Below are positions 8,543 to 17,463 of a stretch of DNA of 64,000 nucleotides, piece after piece (the first letter of the stretch is position 1; each line of letters begins with the position of its first letter). The stretch is from NCBI RefSeq assembly GCF_037190085.1, contig NZ_JBBCJO010000004.1:1-64000 (forward strand), in the 5' to 3' direction. Under the pieces are notes generated by a model. The model made no database searches, had not been told where the DNA came from, and worked only from the letters and a program-made list of their open reading frames with translations. This DNA is from Gemmatimonas aurantiaca. GTDB lineage: Bacteria; Gemmatimonadota; Gemmatimonadetes; Gemmatimonadales; Gemmatimonadaceae. The position numbers and the translations under genes are program-made.

Positions 8543-9224
8543 CCTGGTCTCCGGCGACGGTCCAGTTGATCCGCGCCAGGAGTGCGTCCACGTAGTCGGC
8601 CCGGCGGTTCTGATACTTCAGATAGTACGCATGCTCCCACACGTCGATGCCGACGATGGGCAGTTCGCCCTCGAGCAACGGGGAATCCTGATTGGGCAAC
8701 GCACGAATGGCGAGGCGACTCGTGGCCGTCTTCACCAGCCACGCCCAGCCGCTGCCGAACTGCCCCATCGCGGCCTCCTTGAGCGCGGCCTTGCAGGCCT
8801 CCACGGTTTCGAAATCCCGTGTGATCATCTCCGCGAGACGTCCGGAGGGTATCGACGCATCCGCGCCACCGGGCGAGAGCAGCTTCCAGAAGAGCGCGTG
8901 ATTCGCATGTCCGCCGCCGTTGTTGCGGATGGCCGTGCGCACACCTTCCGGCCAGCGCCGGAGCCCCATGAGCAGTTCGCCCAGCGAACGATCGTGCAGC
9001 GTGGTCTGCGTCTTGAGCGCCGCATTGAGATTGTTCACGTACGCGGCGTGATGCAGATCGTGATGCACGCTCATCGTGCGCGCATCCACGGCGGGCTCCA
9101 CGGCCGTGTTCGCGTAACCGAGCGGGGGCAGCACGAACGGATATTTCTGCGACAGCACCACGTCCGGCGCCACGGTCACATCATGGGTCCCGTCGGCGAA
9201 CGGCCCCGAAGTCTCTGAAAGCAT
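8535..9224 (-). CDS. sodA: Superoxide dismutase, Mn/Fe family
   Basis: A 229-residue SOD that dismutates superoxide to O2 and H2O2. Metal ligands are all visible: His54 (SVHHDLHH), His109 (GGGHANHALFW), Asp194 and His198 (DVWEHAYYLKYQN). Gly in the GGGHANH segment together with Gln179 in PNQDSPL is the arrangement typical of Mn-type rather than Fe-type enzymes; that assignment is by motif only. The N-terminus is about 25 residues longer than usual (first conserved block YPFVLPPLGY), without an obvious signal peptide, so a later start cannot be excluded. It precedes the GNAT gene with 8 bp overlap and follows glnA-side sequence by 21 bp. Confidence 0.93.
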   Translation of the reverse strand: MLSETSGPFADGTHDVTVAPDVVLSQKYPFVLPPLGYANTAVEPAVDARTMSVHHDLHHAAYVNNLNAALKTQTTLHDRSLGELLMGLRRWPEGVRTAIRNNGGGHANHALFWKLLSPGGADASIPSGRLAEMITRDFETVEACKAALKEAAMGQFGSGWAWLVKTATSRLAIRALPNQDSPLLEGELPIVGIDVWEHAYYLKYQNRRADYVDALLARINWTVAGDQVV

Positions 9225-9245
9225 CCTGGTTTCCCGGTTCGGCCG

Positions 9246-10613
9246 CTAGTAGCGCGCGAGATATCGCGCCTGCTCCCAGGCCGTCACCTGCTGGTTGTAT
9301 TCGTTCCACTCGGCACGCTTGGCCGCGAGATATTGCTGCGTGATGTGGTCACCCAGCGCGTTGCAGATGACCTCGTCTTTCTCCAGCTCCTCGCAGGCCT
9401 CGTGCAGCGATTGCGGCAGGTCGTCCACGCGCAGACGACGACGCTCACGATGCGACATCTCCCAGATGTTCGTATTGATCGGCTCCCGCCAGTCGGCCTC
9501 GGTGCGCAGACCGTCCAGGCCGGCGGCCAGCATCACCGTGAGCGCGAGGTAGGGATTGGCGCTCGGATCGGGCGTGCGGAGCTCGAGACGCGTGCCCGCA
9601 CCGCGCCTGTCTGGCACGCGGATCATCGGCGAACGGTTGCGCATGCTCCACGCGACGTTCACCGGCGCTTCGAAGCCCGGCACCAGACGCTTGTAGCTGT
9701 TGACGAGCGGATTGGTCACCGCACACATCGCCCGCGCGTGCCGCAACAGCCCCCCGATATAGTGCAGCGCCGTGAGGCTCAGTCCCCATTCGCGCGACGG
9801 ATCCCAGAACGCATTCTGCCCGCCCTTGAACAGACTCTGATGCGCATGCATGCCGCTCCCGTTCTGCCCGTACACCGGCTTGGGCATGAACGACGCGATC
9901 AACCCGAACTGTCGGGCCACCTGCTTCACCACGAACCGGAAGGTCGCCGTGTTGTCGGCCGTGCGGAGCGCATCGGCGTACCGGAAGTCGATCTCGTGCT
10001 GCCCATGCGCCACCTCATGGTGCGCCGCTTCCACCTCGAACCCCATCTGCTCGAGTGCGTCCATGATCGCGCGGCGCGCGTCCTCCCCCATGTCCATCGG
10101 AGCGAGGTCGAAATAGCCGCCCACATCGTGGGTATTCGTGGCCGGCCGGCCGTCGTCCGTGGGCTTGAAGAGGAAAAACTCCGCTTCCATCCCCGCATTC
10201 ATCACGAACCCCTGCTCGGCCGCCAGCGCGAGCTGCCGCTTCAGCACACCGCGTGGATCGCCCGCGAACGGCGTCCCGTCGGGCATCGTGATGTCGCAGA
10301 TGAGCCGTCCCACCCGCGCCGCCGGATCGCCCCAGGGGAAGATCTGGAACGTGGCCGGATCCGGCGCCAGCAGCATGTCCGACTCCTCCACCCGCACGAA
10401 GCCGGCAATGCTGGAGCCGTCGAACAGGATGTCCCCCTTCATCGCCTTGCGGAACTGCGAGCTCGGGATCTCCACGTTCTTGATGACGCCGAGGATGTCC
10501 GTGAACTGCAGGCGCAGGAAACGCACCTGATGCGCCTCCGCGAGCTCGAGGATGTCGGCCGCGGTGGCGCCGTCGAGATTGCCGGGAAGCAGTGAACGAC
10601 TTGGCGTGGGCAT
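9246..10613 (-). CDS. glnA: Glutamine synthetase type I
   Basis: A 455-residue enzyme making glutamine from glutamate, ammonia and ATP. Motifs: LFDGSSIAGF (beta-grasp loop), ATP and metal-binding MPKPVYGQNGSGMHAHQSL, and NPLVNSYKRLVPGFEAPV. The region that in adenylylated enzymes reads NLYDLPP is LRVDDLP here, so the target Tyr is missing; this fits the GSI-alpha class controlled by feedback and protein partners instead of adenylylation. The ATG at 10613 matches the family N-terminus; longer in-frame extension upstream would run through the divergent zinc-ribbon gene and is rejected. Only 27 bp separate the two divergent starts, so at least one promoter must lie inside the neighbouring coding sequence or transcripts have very short leaders. 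Confidence 0.95.
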   Translation of the reverse strand: MPTPSRSLLPGNLDGATAADILELAEAHQVRFLRLQFTDILGVIKNVEIPSSQFRKAMKGDILFDGSSIAGFVRVEESDMLLAPDPATFQIFPWGDPAARVGRLICDITMPDGTPFAGDPRGVLKRQLALAAEQGFVMNAGMEAEFFLFKPTDDGRPATNTHDVGGYFDLAPMDMGEDARRAIMDALEQMGFEVEAAHHEVAHGQHEIDFRYADALRTADNTATFRFVVKQVARQFGLIASFMPKPVYGQNGSGMHAHQSLFKGGQNAFWDPSREWGLSLTALHYIGGLLRHARAMCAVTNPLVNSYKRLVPGFEAPVNVAWSMRNRSPMIRVPDRRGAGTRLELRTPDPSANPYLALTVMLAAGLDGLRTEADWREPINTNIWEMSHRERRRLRVDDLPQSLHEACEELEKDEVICNALGDHITQQYLAAKRAEWNEYNQQVTAWEQARYLARY

Positions 10614-10640
10614 GCCGAATTGTAGTACCTTTGAGGCCGC

Positions 10641-11399
10641 ATGACTGCTTCCAAGACTCCGGCAAATTCCGGCGGCGGATTCTGCGCTGCCTGTGGTGCG
10701 GCCCTCTCGCCCGGCGCGCACTTCTGTCACCGTTGCGGCACCCCCTTCGGGCAGGGTGCGGCACCAGCTCCGCAAACCGCCCCCGCGGGTTCGGCGGCGT
10801 CCATCCTGCCCTGGGGCGTGGCCTTCGTGGCGCTGCTGGCGCTGGTGGCCATGTTCGCCGGCCGCAATTTTGGCGCGGCCAAGGGCTCGGGCGTGGACGG
10901 TTCCGCCAACTCCCTCCCCACCCAGGCCATGGACGGACCGGCCGCCGGTGGTCAGGGCGGCCCCGCCCCCAACATCGGGGATCTCTCTCCCAGTGAGCGC
11001 GCCAATCGGCTGTACCAGCGCATCATGACCTATGTGCAGGAAGGCAAGGTGGATTCCGTCGCCTTCTTCGCGCCCATGGCCATGGCCTCGCATGAGATGC
11101 TGGAAGGTCCCACGGCCGACGAGCGGTATCACTTCGGTCGTATCGCGGAGGTCACCAACAACTCGGCCGTCGTCCGCGCGCAGGCCGACACCATCCTCAA
11201 GCAGGACCCGACCGACCTGCTCGGCCTGCTGCTGGCCGCCCGCGGCGCCCGCATGGAGCGGGACACCAAGGGGGCCACCGCCTTCGACCGCCGCCTCCTC
11301 GATGCCCTGCAGGCACAGTTGGCGACCGGACGACCGGACTATGAGTTGCACCGCGGCGAGATCGACCGCGCCGTCGAGGACGCGCGCGGCGGCAAGTAG
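10641..11399 (+). CDS. Zinc-ribbon membrane protein
   Basis: A 252-residue protein with an N-terminal zinc ribbon (C15-x2-C18 and C29-x2-C32), a Pro/Ala linker, one transmembrane helix at about 56-75, a Gly/Ala linker and a helical C-terminal domain of about 130 residues that resembles TPR-type helices (SERANRLYQRIMTYVQEGKVDSVAFF...). The ribbon would be cytoplasmic and the helical part periplasmic. No named function is known to me. It is divergent from glnA and 75 bp before the GAF/PAS kinase gene. Confidence 0.75.
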   Translation: MTASKTPANSGGGFCAACGAALSPGAHFCHRCGTPFGQGAAPAPQTAPAGSAASILPWGVAFVALLALVAMFAGRNFGAAKGSGVDGSANSLPTQAMDGPAAGGQGGPAPNIGDLSPSERANRLYQRIMTYVQEGKVDSVAFFAPMAMASHEMLEGPTADERYHFGRIAEVTNNSAVVRAQADTILKQDPTDLLGLLLAARGARMERDTKGATAFDRRLLDALQAQLATGRPDYELHRGEIDRAVEDARGGK

Positions 11400-11474
11400 G
11401 GACTCAAGGAGTGCCCCACCCGGACTCCCGCGCGGCGATCGGCGCTGATCGCCGCCGGGATCGGTGGAAATGAT

Positions 11475-14036
11475 GTGCCGTCACCCCTCTCGCCCATGTC
11501 CTCCCGGTCCGCGCATCTGAGTGCCTCGCTCGCCCGCGTCGCCGGCGCCCTCGCCAACGCCACCACCCGCGAGTCGCTGTATGCCACGCTGGCCCATGTG
11601 CTCGAAACGGAGCTGCGGGCGGATGGGTTTGGCCTCTACAGCGTGGACCTCGAACTCGGGCGGGCCCGCTTCGAGCATCAATGGGGTGTGATCGTCCCGT
11701 CGCCGGCCCGGATCAGCCGGGATTTCTGGGACAGTTTTCTTGGCGAGTCCGTGCGGGCCCATCGGCCGCTCTTCATCGAGGACGTGGTGGAGTACGCCAA
11801 CGCCGGGCGCCCCGTGGCCCAGCATGTCCTGGATGGACAGGTGCGCGCCGCCGCGTTGCTGCCGCTGGTGGTGGAAGGGCGCGTCCAGGGCATGCTCACG
11901 GTGCGCTACCTCTCGCCCCATCGCTTCGACGAACCCACCCGGGATCTCCTCGCGGGACTGGCCACGCAGTACGCCCTTGCGCAGCGTAATGCCGACGCCC
12001 GCGACGAACTCGAACAGCGCGCGCAGCGTCTCACCGCGCTCGCGCGCGCGCAGCAGCGACTCACCCAGCTTTCCCGCGAGGATACACTGCCCAATGGCAT
12101 CGCTGAAGCGGTGCAACTGGTGGTGCCGGCAGCCCGGTGTGATGTCTTCATCAAACGTCTGAACGCGCTCGAACGTGTCGTCTGTCTCGAACAGGGACAG
12201 ATGGCCAGCGCCGATTTTGCGCCGCTCGCCGATCTCGCGCTGGTGGAGGCCACGGCCCGCTCCGGTGTGGCCCGGCTGGTGTCGCACCTCCAGGAAGACG
12301 CGGGCGATATCGGGGCCGGATGGACCGAGCTCTGCGCGCCGGTCCGCGACGGCAGTCGCACGGCGGGTGTGATCCGTCTGCTCGCGCCGCCCCATCAGGC
12401 GTTCGACAATCATGACTTCGAGCTGATCTCCATTCTGGCGCGACACGCCGGAACGGCCGTGGAGACCGCGCGTCTCTTCACACTGCAGGACCTGCAGCGG
12501 CAACGCGCCGAAGGCGCCGCGGAGGTGGCGCGGGTCGCCTTGCACGCGCGACAGCTCGACGAAGGCGCCACCGAACTCCTGCACGTGCTCGACCGCTTCG
12601 TGCCCTCGATCGGCAAGGCCATCGGCGTGGCGCGGGGCCGTGACGGCATGATCGAATATGTCGCCGCCAGCGGCACCCTCGATCTGCTCCGTGGACACCG
12701 CCCCGCCAGCGTGGATGGTCTGCTGAGCATCACGCCGCACGGCAATGCGGTGGCCTGCACAGACATCAGTCCGCTCGCACCCGGCACGCTGCAGGCGACG
12801 CTCCAGAACGAATGGGCCTTCGTGCTGCCGCTGATCGCCCGCGATCGCACGCTGGGTGTGCTCATCGTGGGCACACCCCACAGCGCGCCGCTCTCCCGGC
12901 ATCACCGGATCACGCTCGAACGGCTGTCCGCGTCGCTGGCGCTCGCCCTCGATGCCCTCCTGCTCGATGAAGAGGAGCGTCTGGCGCGCGACCGCGAGCA
13001 GTTGCTGGCCACCGCGCTCACCACCATCAATCACCCGATCTTCATTCTCGACCGGGTCGGGGTGCGGTACGCCAACCCGGCGGCGGCCCGCGAATACGGG
13101 TGGTCGCAGAATGAGCTCATGGAGATGCGGTTCGAACAGCTGGTGGTCGACGGAGGCGCGCCGGCCGCCGCGTCCGCGGTGGCGGGGTTCGAGTCTCACG
13201 GACGTGCGGCCCACGACCTCCATCGCCGCCGCGACGGGACCGAGTTCCCCGCTGCGGTCGCGGCCAGTCCGCTCACGTCACAGGACGGGGAGCTGCTGGG
13301 GCAGGTGCTGAGCGTGCGCAATGTCAGTCAGGAGCGGCAACTCGAAGAGCAGATGCGGCACACCGAGAAGATGGTGGCGGTCGGGGAACTCGTGGCCGGC
13401 GTGGCGCACGAGATCAACAATCCGCTCACCGGCATCTCCGCGTTTGCCCAGATCCTGCTGGAAGACCATCTCACCGACGATCATCGCGAATCCATCTCGC
13501 TCATCAAGAAGGAGACCGACCGCGCCAAGGACGTCATCCACGATCTCCTGCTCTTCGCCCGCAACACCGAGCGGGATGTGGGACCGGTGGACATCAACGA
13601 TGCCCTGGGCCAGGTCGTGCGATTGCGGGCCTATCCGCTGCGCAGTGGGGGCGTGGACGTGCGGCTCGGTCTCGATCCCTCCGGCCCGCGCGTGAGTGGT
13701 GATGCGCAGAAGCTGCAACAGGTGCTGCTCAACATCATCGGCAACGCCGAATACGCCATGCGGGACCGCCCGGAACGCGTCCTCACGTTGAACACGCGCC
13801 GACAGGGCGATCAGGTCGTCATCACGGCCGCGGACACGGGCAAAGGGATACCGATCGAGGTGCAGCGGCGCATTTTCGAACCGTTCTTCACCACCAAGCC
13901 GTCGGGCGTGGGCACGGGCCTCGGCCTGAGTGTCAGCTACGGCATCATTCGTGCGCATGGCGGCACCATCGCGGTGGAATCGGAGCCCGATGTCGGCACG
14001 ACGATTACCATTGTGTTGCCCGCCCTTCCAGTCTGA
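11475..14036 (+). CDS. GAF/PAS sensor histidine kinase
   Basis: An 853-residue soluble kinase without obvious membrane segments. It has GAF-like domains at about 15-190, 195-340 and 350-490, a PAS domain at about 505-625 (FILDRVGVRYANPAAAREYGW), HisKA with VAHEINNPLTGISAF (His645), and an ATPase domain with N-box and EPFFTTKPSGVGTGLGLSV. The GTG at 11475 has GGTGGA upstream; an ATG at 11496 gives seven fewer residues and has no visible Shine-Dalgarno. The receiver-HD-GYP gene begins 18 bp after the stop, so it is the likely partner of this kinase. Confidence 0.9.
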   Translation: MPSPLSPMSSRSAHLSASLARVAGALANATTRESLYATLAHVLETELRADGFGLYSVDLELGRARFEHQWGVIVPSPARISRDFWDSFLGESVRAHRPLFIEDVVEYANAGRPVAQHVLDGQVRAAALLPLVVEGRVQGMLTVRYLSPHRFDEPTRDLLAGLATQYALAQRNADARDELEQRAQRLTALARAQQRLTQLSREDTLPNGIAEAVQLVVPAARCDVFIKRLNALERVVCLEQGQMASADFAPLADLALVEATARSGVARLVSHLQEDAGDIGAGWTELCAPVRDGSRTAGVIRLLAPPHQAFDNHDFELISILARHAGTAVETARLFTLQDLQRQRAEGAAEVARVALHARQLDEGATELLHVLDRFVPSIGKAIGVARGRDGMIEYVAASGTLDLLRGHRPASVDGLLSITPHGNAVACTDISPLAPGTLQATLQNEWAFVLPLIARDRTLGVLIVGTPHSAPLSRHHRITLERLSASLALALDALLLDEEERLARDREQLLATALTTINHPIFILDRVGVRYANPAAAREYGWSQNELMEMRFEQLVVDGGAPAAASAVAGFESHGRAAHDLHRRRDGTEFPAAVAASPLTSQDGELLGQVLSVRNVSQERQLEEQMRHTEKMVAVGELVAGVAHEINNPLTGISAFAQILLEDHLTDDHRESISLIKKETDRAKDVIHDLLLFARNTERDVGPVDINDALGQVVRLRAYPLRSGGVDVRLGLDPSGPRVSGDAQKLQQVLLNIIGNAEYAMRDRPERVLTLNTRRQGDQVVITAADTGKGIPIEVQRRIFEPFFTTKPSGVGTGLGLSVSYGIIRAHGGTIAVESEPDVGTTITIVLPALPV

Positions 14037-14053
14037 ACCCTTCACCGGTCGAC

Positions 14054-15175
14054 ATGGACGCTCTCCACACCGATCCGCTGCGGGATCCCGTTCGTGCCAT
14101 CGAGGTGGCCGGCGCCGCCCAGGTGGACGATTCGTTGCGGCGCATCCTCGTCGTCGATGACGAGTCGACCATCCGTCTCGCCCTGAGCCGGTTCCTGCGC
14201 ACACGCGGGTACGATGTGGAGATGGCCGACTCCGGCACCGCGGCACTCGGGCTGCTCGGCCAGCAGCGGTTCTCGTTGATGCTGTGCGATCTGCGCATGC
14301 CGGGTGTGAGCGGTCTCGAAGTGGTGCCACAGGCACTGGCGCACGATCCCGACCTCGCGATCATCATGCTCACCGCCGTCAACGACGCCCAGAGCGCGAC
14401 CGACGCGCTGTCGCGGGGCGCGTTCGACTACCTCACCAAGCCCGTCGAACTTCCCGATCTGCAGGCCGCCGTGGAGCGCGCCAGTGCCCGCCGCATGCGC
14501 GCCCTCGAACGGCAGGCCATCGACCGACTCATTCGCGAAGAGGTGGCCATCCGCACCATGCAGCTCGAACAGGAGAAGGGCGCCCTGCGGGGACTGACCG
14601 TCAGCGTGGCCGAAACGCTGATCAACGCGATGGAGGCCAAGGACCTCTATCTCCGCGGGCATTCGCACCGGGTCGCCGTGCTCGGCGCCGCCATCGCCGC
14701 CGAGCTGGGGCTCGCCGATTCCGTGGTGGATCTGGTACACACGGCCGGTCGGCTCCACGACGTGGGCAAGATCGGCATCCGCGAAGCCATCCTGAACAAG
14801 CCCGGCCAACTCACCGAGGAGGAATTCTCACACGTCCGGGATCATGTGCGGATCGGACTCGAGATCCTCAGCCCGCTCCAGCATCTGGGCGACGCGCTGG
14901 ACTTCATCCGCGATCATCACGAGCACTGGAACGGCGGCGGGTATCCGCACGGCCGTGCAGGGACCGACATCTCCGTGGGCGGGCGCATCCTCACGGCCGC
15001 CGATGCCTTCGATGCGCTGACCTCCAAACGCGCCTATCGCGACCCGATGTCGGCCCGGGCCACGCTCGACTACATGCGGGGGCAGGTCGGTACCCATCTG
15101 GAACCCCGCGTGTGTGAGGCGCTGTGCATGGTGGTCGAGCGAGGTGAGGTGCCCGACATCCCGCGCGTCGAATAG
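14054..15175 (+). CDS. Response regulator with HD-GYP output domain
   Basis: 373 residues: a receiver domain (about 30-145, phospho-acceptor Asp79 in CDLRMPG, K129 in YLTKP), a coiled linker, then an HD-GYP domain (about 180-370) that in characterised relatives hydrolyses cyclic di-GMP. Metal-site motif LHDVGKIGI (His235-Asp236) and HHE at 288-290 are present. The signature HHExxDGxGYP reads HHEHWNGGGYP, so Asp is replaced by Asn293; GYP itself is intact, so activity is plausible but unproven. Located directly after the GAF/PAS kinase, which suggests a kinase to c-di-GMP turnover pathway. Confidence 0.92.
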   Translation: MDALHTDPLRDPVRAIEVAGAAQVDDSLRRILVVDDESTIRLALSRFLRTRGYDVEMADSGTAALGLLGQQRFSLMLCDLRMPGVSGLEVVPQALAHDPDLAIIMLTAVNDAQSATDALSRGAFDYLTKPVELPDLQAAVERASARRMRALERQAIDRLIREEVAIRTMQLEQEKGALRGLTVSVAETLINAMEAKDLYLRGHSHRVAVLGAAIAAELGLADSVVDLVHTAGRLHDVGKIGIREAILNKPGQLTEEEFSHVRDHVRIGLEILSPLQHLGDALDFIRDHHEHWNGGGYPHGRAGTDISVGGRILTAADAFDALTSKRAYRDPMSARATLDYMRGQVGTHLEPRVCEALCMVVERGEVPDIPRVE

Positions 15176-15315
15176 CACCCGCACCGCCGACGGGCGCCCA
15201 AAAAGCCGGCCATTCGCCCCCTTTGGATCAGGCGGCGACGTCTCGCCTCCCCGCGACGTCTTGACTACCGCTGGATCTCTATGTACTAGGAGGTGATTAG
15301 AAGCAGGGTGTGGCA

Positions 15316-15335
15316 ACGCAGGCGAGAGCCTGCGT
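15316..15335 (+). other. Leader hairpin before histone-like gene
   Basis: Perfect 8-bp stem ACGCAGGC / GCCTGCGT closed by a GAGA tetraloop, extendable by CAACG/CGTTG with a bulge. It lies in the 256-bp gap before the gene at 15432 and has no T-tract, so an mRNA leader structure is more likely than a terminator. An upstream AGGAGGTGATT at about 15288-15298 has no supported ORF after it. Confidence 0.45.
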
Positions 15336-15431
15336 CGTTGCATTGCCAGGCGGAGATCCTGGCGCCGCATGCAGGCGCACCGTCGCGTCACCATGCGCAG
15401 GTCGAACTTTTCCGGTGGAGAGGAGGCGGTC

Positions 15432-16271
15432 ATGTCGCAGGGCGACGAGTTGGAGAAGCTCCAGCTGATCGACGACGATATGGATGATCTGGGGGGCTAT
15501 GGTCGCTCGTCGTACGATGATGATGACGATGAGGATGGGTACGGCCTCCCGTCCGACCGCGGCGACTCGCTTTGGGACGACGCCGAAGAAGACGACGAGG
15601 ACGAAGACGAGGAGGATCTCGACGGCTTCGATGACGATGGCGTGATGGACGACGACGAGGAGGAGGACGATCTCTTCGGCGCTCCCATCGTGCGTCGTGG
15701 TCCCGGTCGTCCGCCCAAGAATCCTGGCGCCCCGAAGCCGGCTCCGAAGCCCAAGGCCCCGAAGCCCGCTCCGGTGGTGGAGGAGGCTCCCGCGGAGGCA
15801 GAGGAAGCGCCGTCCCCGGTGGCGGAAGCCCCCGCTGCACCGAAGGCCGCGCACAAAGCCCCCAAGGCTCCGAAGGCGCCCAAAGCGCCAACGCCCGAAG
15901 CACCGGTGGAAGCGCCCAAGGCGGCGGTGAAGGCCCCAGCCAAGGCTCCGGCGAAAGCCCCGGCCAAGGCTGCCAAGAGCGCACCGAAGAAGGCCGCCAA
16001 GGCGCCCGCGAAGAAGGTGGCCAAGGCTCCGGCCAAAAAGGTCGCCAAAGCCCCGGCCAAGAAGACCGCGAAGAAAGCCGCCCCCAAGAAGGCGGTGAAG
16101 AAGGCTGCACCCAAAAAGGCCGCGAAGGCTCCGGCGAAAAAGGTGGCCAAGGCCCCCGTCAAGAAGAACGTGAAAAAGGCCGCCCCGAAAAAGGTGGCAA
16201 AGAAGGTCGCCCCGCGGAAAGCGGCCAAAGCACCGGCCAAAAAGCCGGCCAAGGGAGCGAAGCGCCGGTAG
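15432..16271 (+). CDS. Bipolar acidic / histone H1-like DNA-binding protein
   Basis: 279 residues with sharply opposed charge. Residues 14-82 are an Asp/Glu-rich tract; residues 88-98 hold an AT-hook-like GPGRPPKNP; residues 100-150 are Pro/Ala/Glu-rich; from about 155 to the end the chain is a low-complexity Lys/Ala/Pro repeat (KAPAKKVAKAPAKK type) like histone H1 tails and AlgP. The start at 15432 is chosen for the strong AGGAGG Shine-Dalgarno at about 15418-15424 instead of the longer frame beginning at 15369. The basic tail should bind DNA or RNA non-specifically; the acidic head may mask it or bind partners. The codon repeat makes the DNA itself internally repetitive. Confidence 0.85.
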   Translation: MSQGDELEKLQLIDDDMDDLGGYGRSSYDDDDDEDGYGLPSDRGDSLWDDAEEDDEDEDEEDLDGFDDDGVMDDDEEEDDLFGAPIVRRGPGRPPKNPGAPKPAPKPKAPKPAPVVEEAPAEAEEAPSPVAEAPAAPKAAHKAPKAPKAPKAPTPEAPVEAPKAAVKAPAKAPAKAPAKAAKSAPKKAAKAPAKKVAKAPAKKVAKAPAKKTAKKAAPKKAVKKAAPKKAAKAPAKKVAKAPVKKNVKKAAPKKVAKKVAPRKAAKAPAKKPAKGAKRR

Positions 16272-16323
16272 CGCTCCGCGTCCACCGACGTAGATCGGCT
16301 CCTTTCGGCGCCCCTGCACCGGA

Positions 16324-16367
16324 ACGCCCGCCACTGCCCCCATGGGACGGTGGCGGGCGTCTGGTTT
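16324..16367 (+). terminator. Intrinsic terminator after histone-like gene
   Basis: An 11-bp perfect stem (16324-16334 with 16350-16360, ACGCCCGCCAC / GTGGCGGGCGT) followed by CTGGTTTT. Position 50 bp after the stop fits termination of the histone-like gene. Confidence 0.75.
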
Positions 16368-16387
16368 TGCTCCCTCGGTGACCATCC

Positions 16388-17395
16388 ATGATCTCCCTGC
16401 CCTCTTCCTGCTTTTTTTCCGCGGAAGCCCATGCGCCCGATCCGCCGCCGCTGACCCCGGCGTTCGATGCGCTGATTTCCCTCGCCGCCCAGGCCGACAC
16501 GCCGGTCCTGCTCCAAGGCGAGCCCGGCGCGGGCAAACGCTATCTGGCTCGGCTCATCCACAATCGTTCGCATACAAACCAACTGGCATTCCTCGAGGTC
16601 ACCTGCGAAGCCGTCCATTCGGGAAATCTCTGGAAACATCTGTTCGGTACTGAACCGATGGATTTCAACTCCCCGCAGGAAGCCACTGTCGCCATCGGCA
16701 TCCGAGGCGTGGGCACACTGCACCTCGCCCAGATCGACCAACTCCCGCTCGACGCGCAGGCAGGGTTGCTGCAGCGCCTGCAAGACGCGCAGCTCGGAGT
16801 CGGTGGCGATGCCGGTGGCGCTCGCCGCAGCGTCCGGCTCATGGCGAGCTCACGGACGCCGCTGGCCGATGCCCTGGCCGCGGGGCGCATGCTGGCGGAC
16901 CTCTATTACCGCCTGCAGGCGTTCGCATTGACCCTACCGCCGCTGCGCGCCCGCACCGATGAGATTCTGCCGTTGGCCCGATCAATCCTGCATTCGATCT
17001 CGCGGTCCACGCCCACGTCGCCCCCGCATCCGATTTCGCCTGCAGGCCCACCGGCCACCGCCTCATTGACCACCGCGGCGGAAGAATGGCTGCTCACCTA
17101 TCGGTGGCCGGGCAATGTTCGTGAACTGCGGGACACCCTCTGGCGCGCCGCTCTCCTCGCGCAGGATGCACCCATCGATGTCGTCCATCTGGCCGGCCCT
17201 CCGGCTTCGCTGGGTGGCCCCAACGGTTCGGGAACCGTCCGCACGGCTCATGCGCGGGCGCTGGATGCAGTCGAACGGGATGCGATCCGCGCCGCCTTGG
17301 CATCCAATCGTGGCAATCGCACCAGAACCGCCCGTGTTCTGGGCATCGCACGCTCCACCCTGCTCGAAAAAATCAAGCGGTACGGCCTGACCTGA
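16388..17395 (+). CDS. Degenerate NtrC-like AAA+ protein with Fis-type HTH
   Basis: 335 residues resembling the AAA+ and Fis-type DNA-binding parts of sigma-54 enhancer-binding proteins, with no receiver or sensor domain. Walker A is kept (GEPGAGK, 44-50). The GAFTGA loop that contacts sigma-54 is absent: the expected ELFGHxxGAFTGA reads HLFGTEPMDFNS at 84-95. Walker B, normally GTLFLDEIxxLP, reads GTLHLAQIDQLP (109-120), so both catalytic acidic residues are gone. The arginine-finger segment DLYYRLQAFALTLPPLRAR and the C-terminal helix-turn-helix (NRTRTARVLGIARSTLLEKIKRYGL) are well kept. It is therefore probably a DNA-binding regulator that binds but does not hydrolyse ATP and does not drive sigma-54; this is inference. 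Confidence 0.82.
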   Translation: MISLPSSCFFSAEAHAPDPPPLTPAFDALISLAAQADTPVLLQGEPGAGKRYLARLIHNRSHTNQLAFLEVTCEAVHSGNLWKHLFGTEPMDFNSPQEATVAIGIRGVGTLHLAQIDQLPLDAQAGLLQRLQDAQLGVGGDAGGARRSVRLMASSRTPLADALAAGRMLADLYYRLQAFALTLPPLRARTDEILPLARSILHSISRSTPTSPPHPISPAGPPATASLTTAAEEWLLTYRWPGNVRELRDTLWRAALLAQDAPIDVVHLAGPPASLGGPNGSGTVRTAHARALDAVERDAIRAALASNRGNRTRTARVLGIARSTLLEKIKRYGLT

Positions 17396-17463
17396 ACATC
17401 GTTCAGGCACAACCGGGGGTGGATCGGGCAAGACGGCCTCGCGATGCATATATTGCCCGTCCC

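Noticed and set aside
15497..16783. Long antisense reading frame across the histone-like gene
   Set aside because: The plus frame has a strong Shine-Dalgarno and coherent charge domains; the antisense frame is a by-product of the high-GC repeat.
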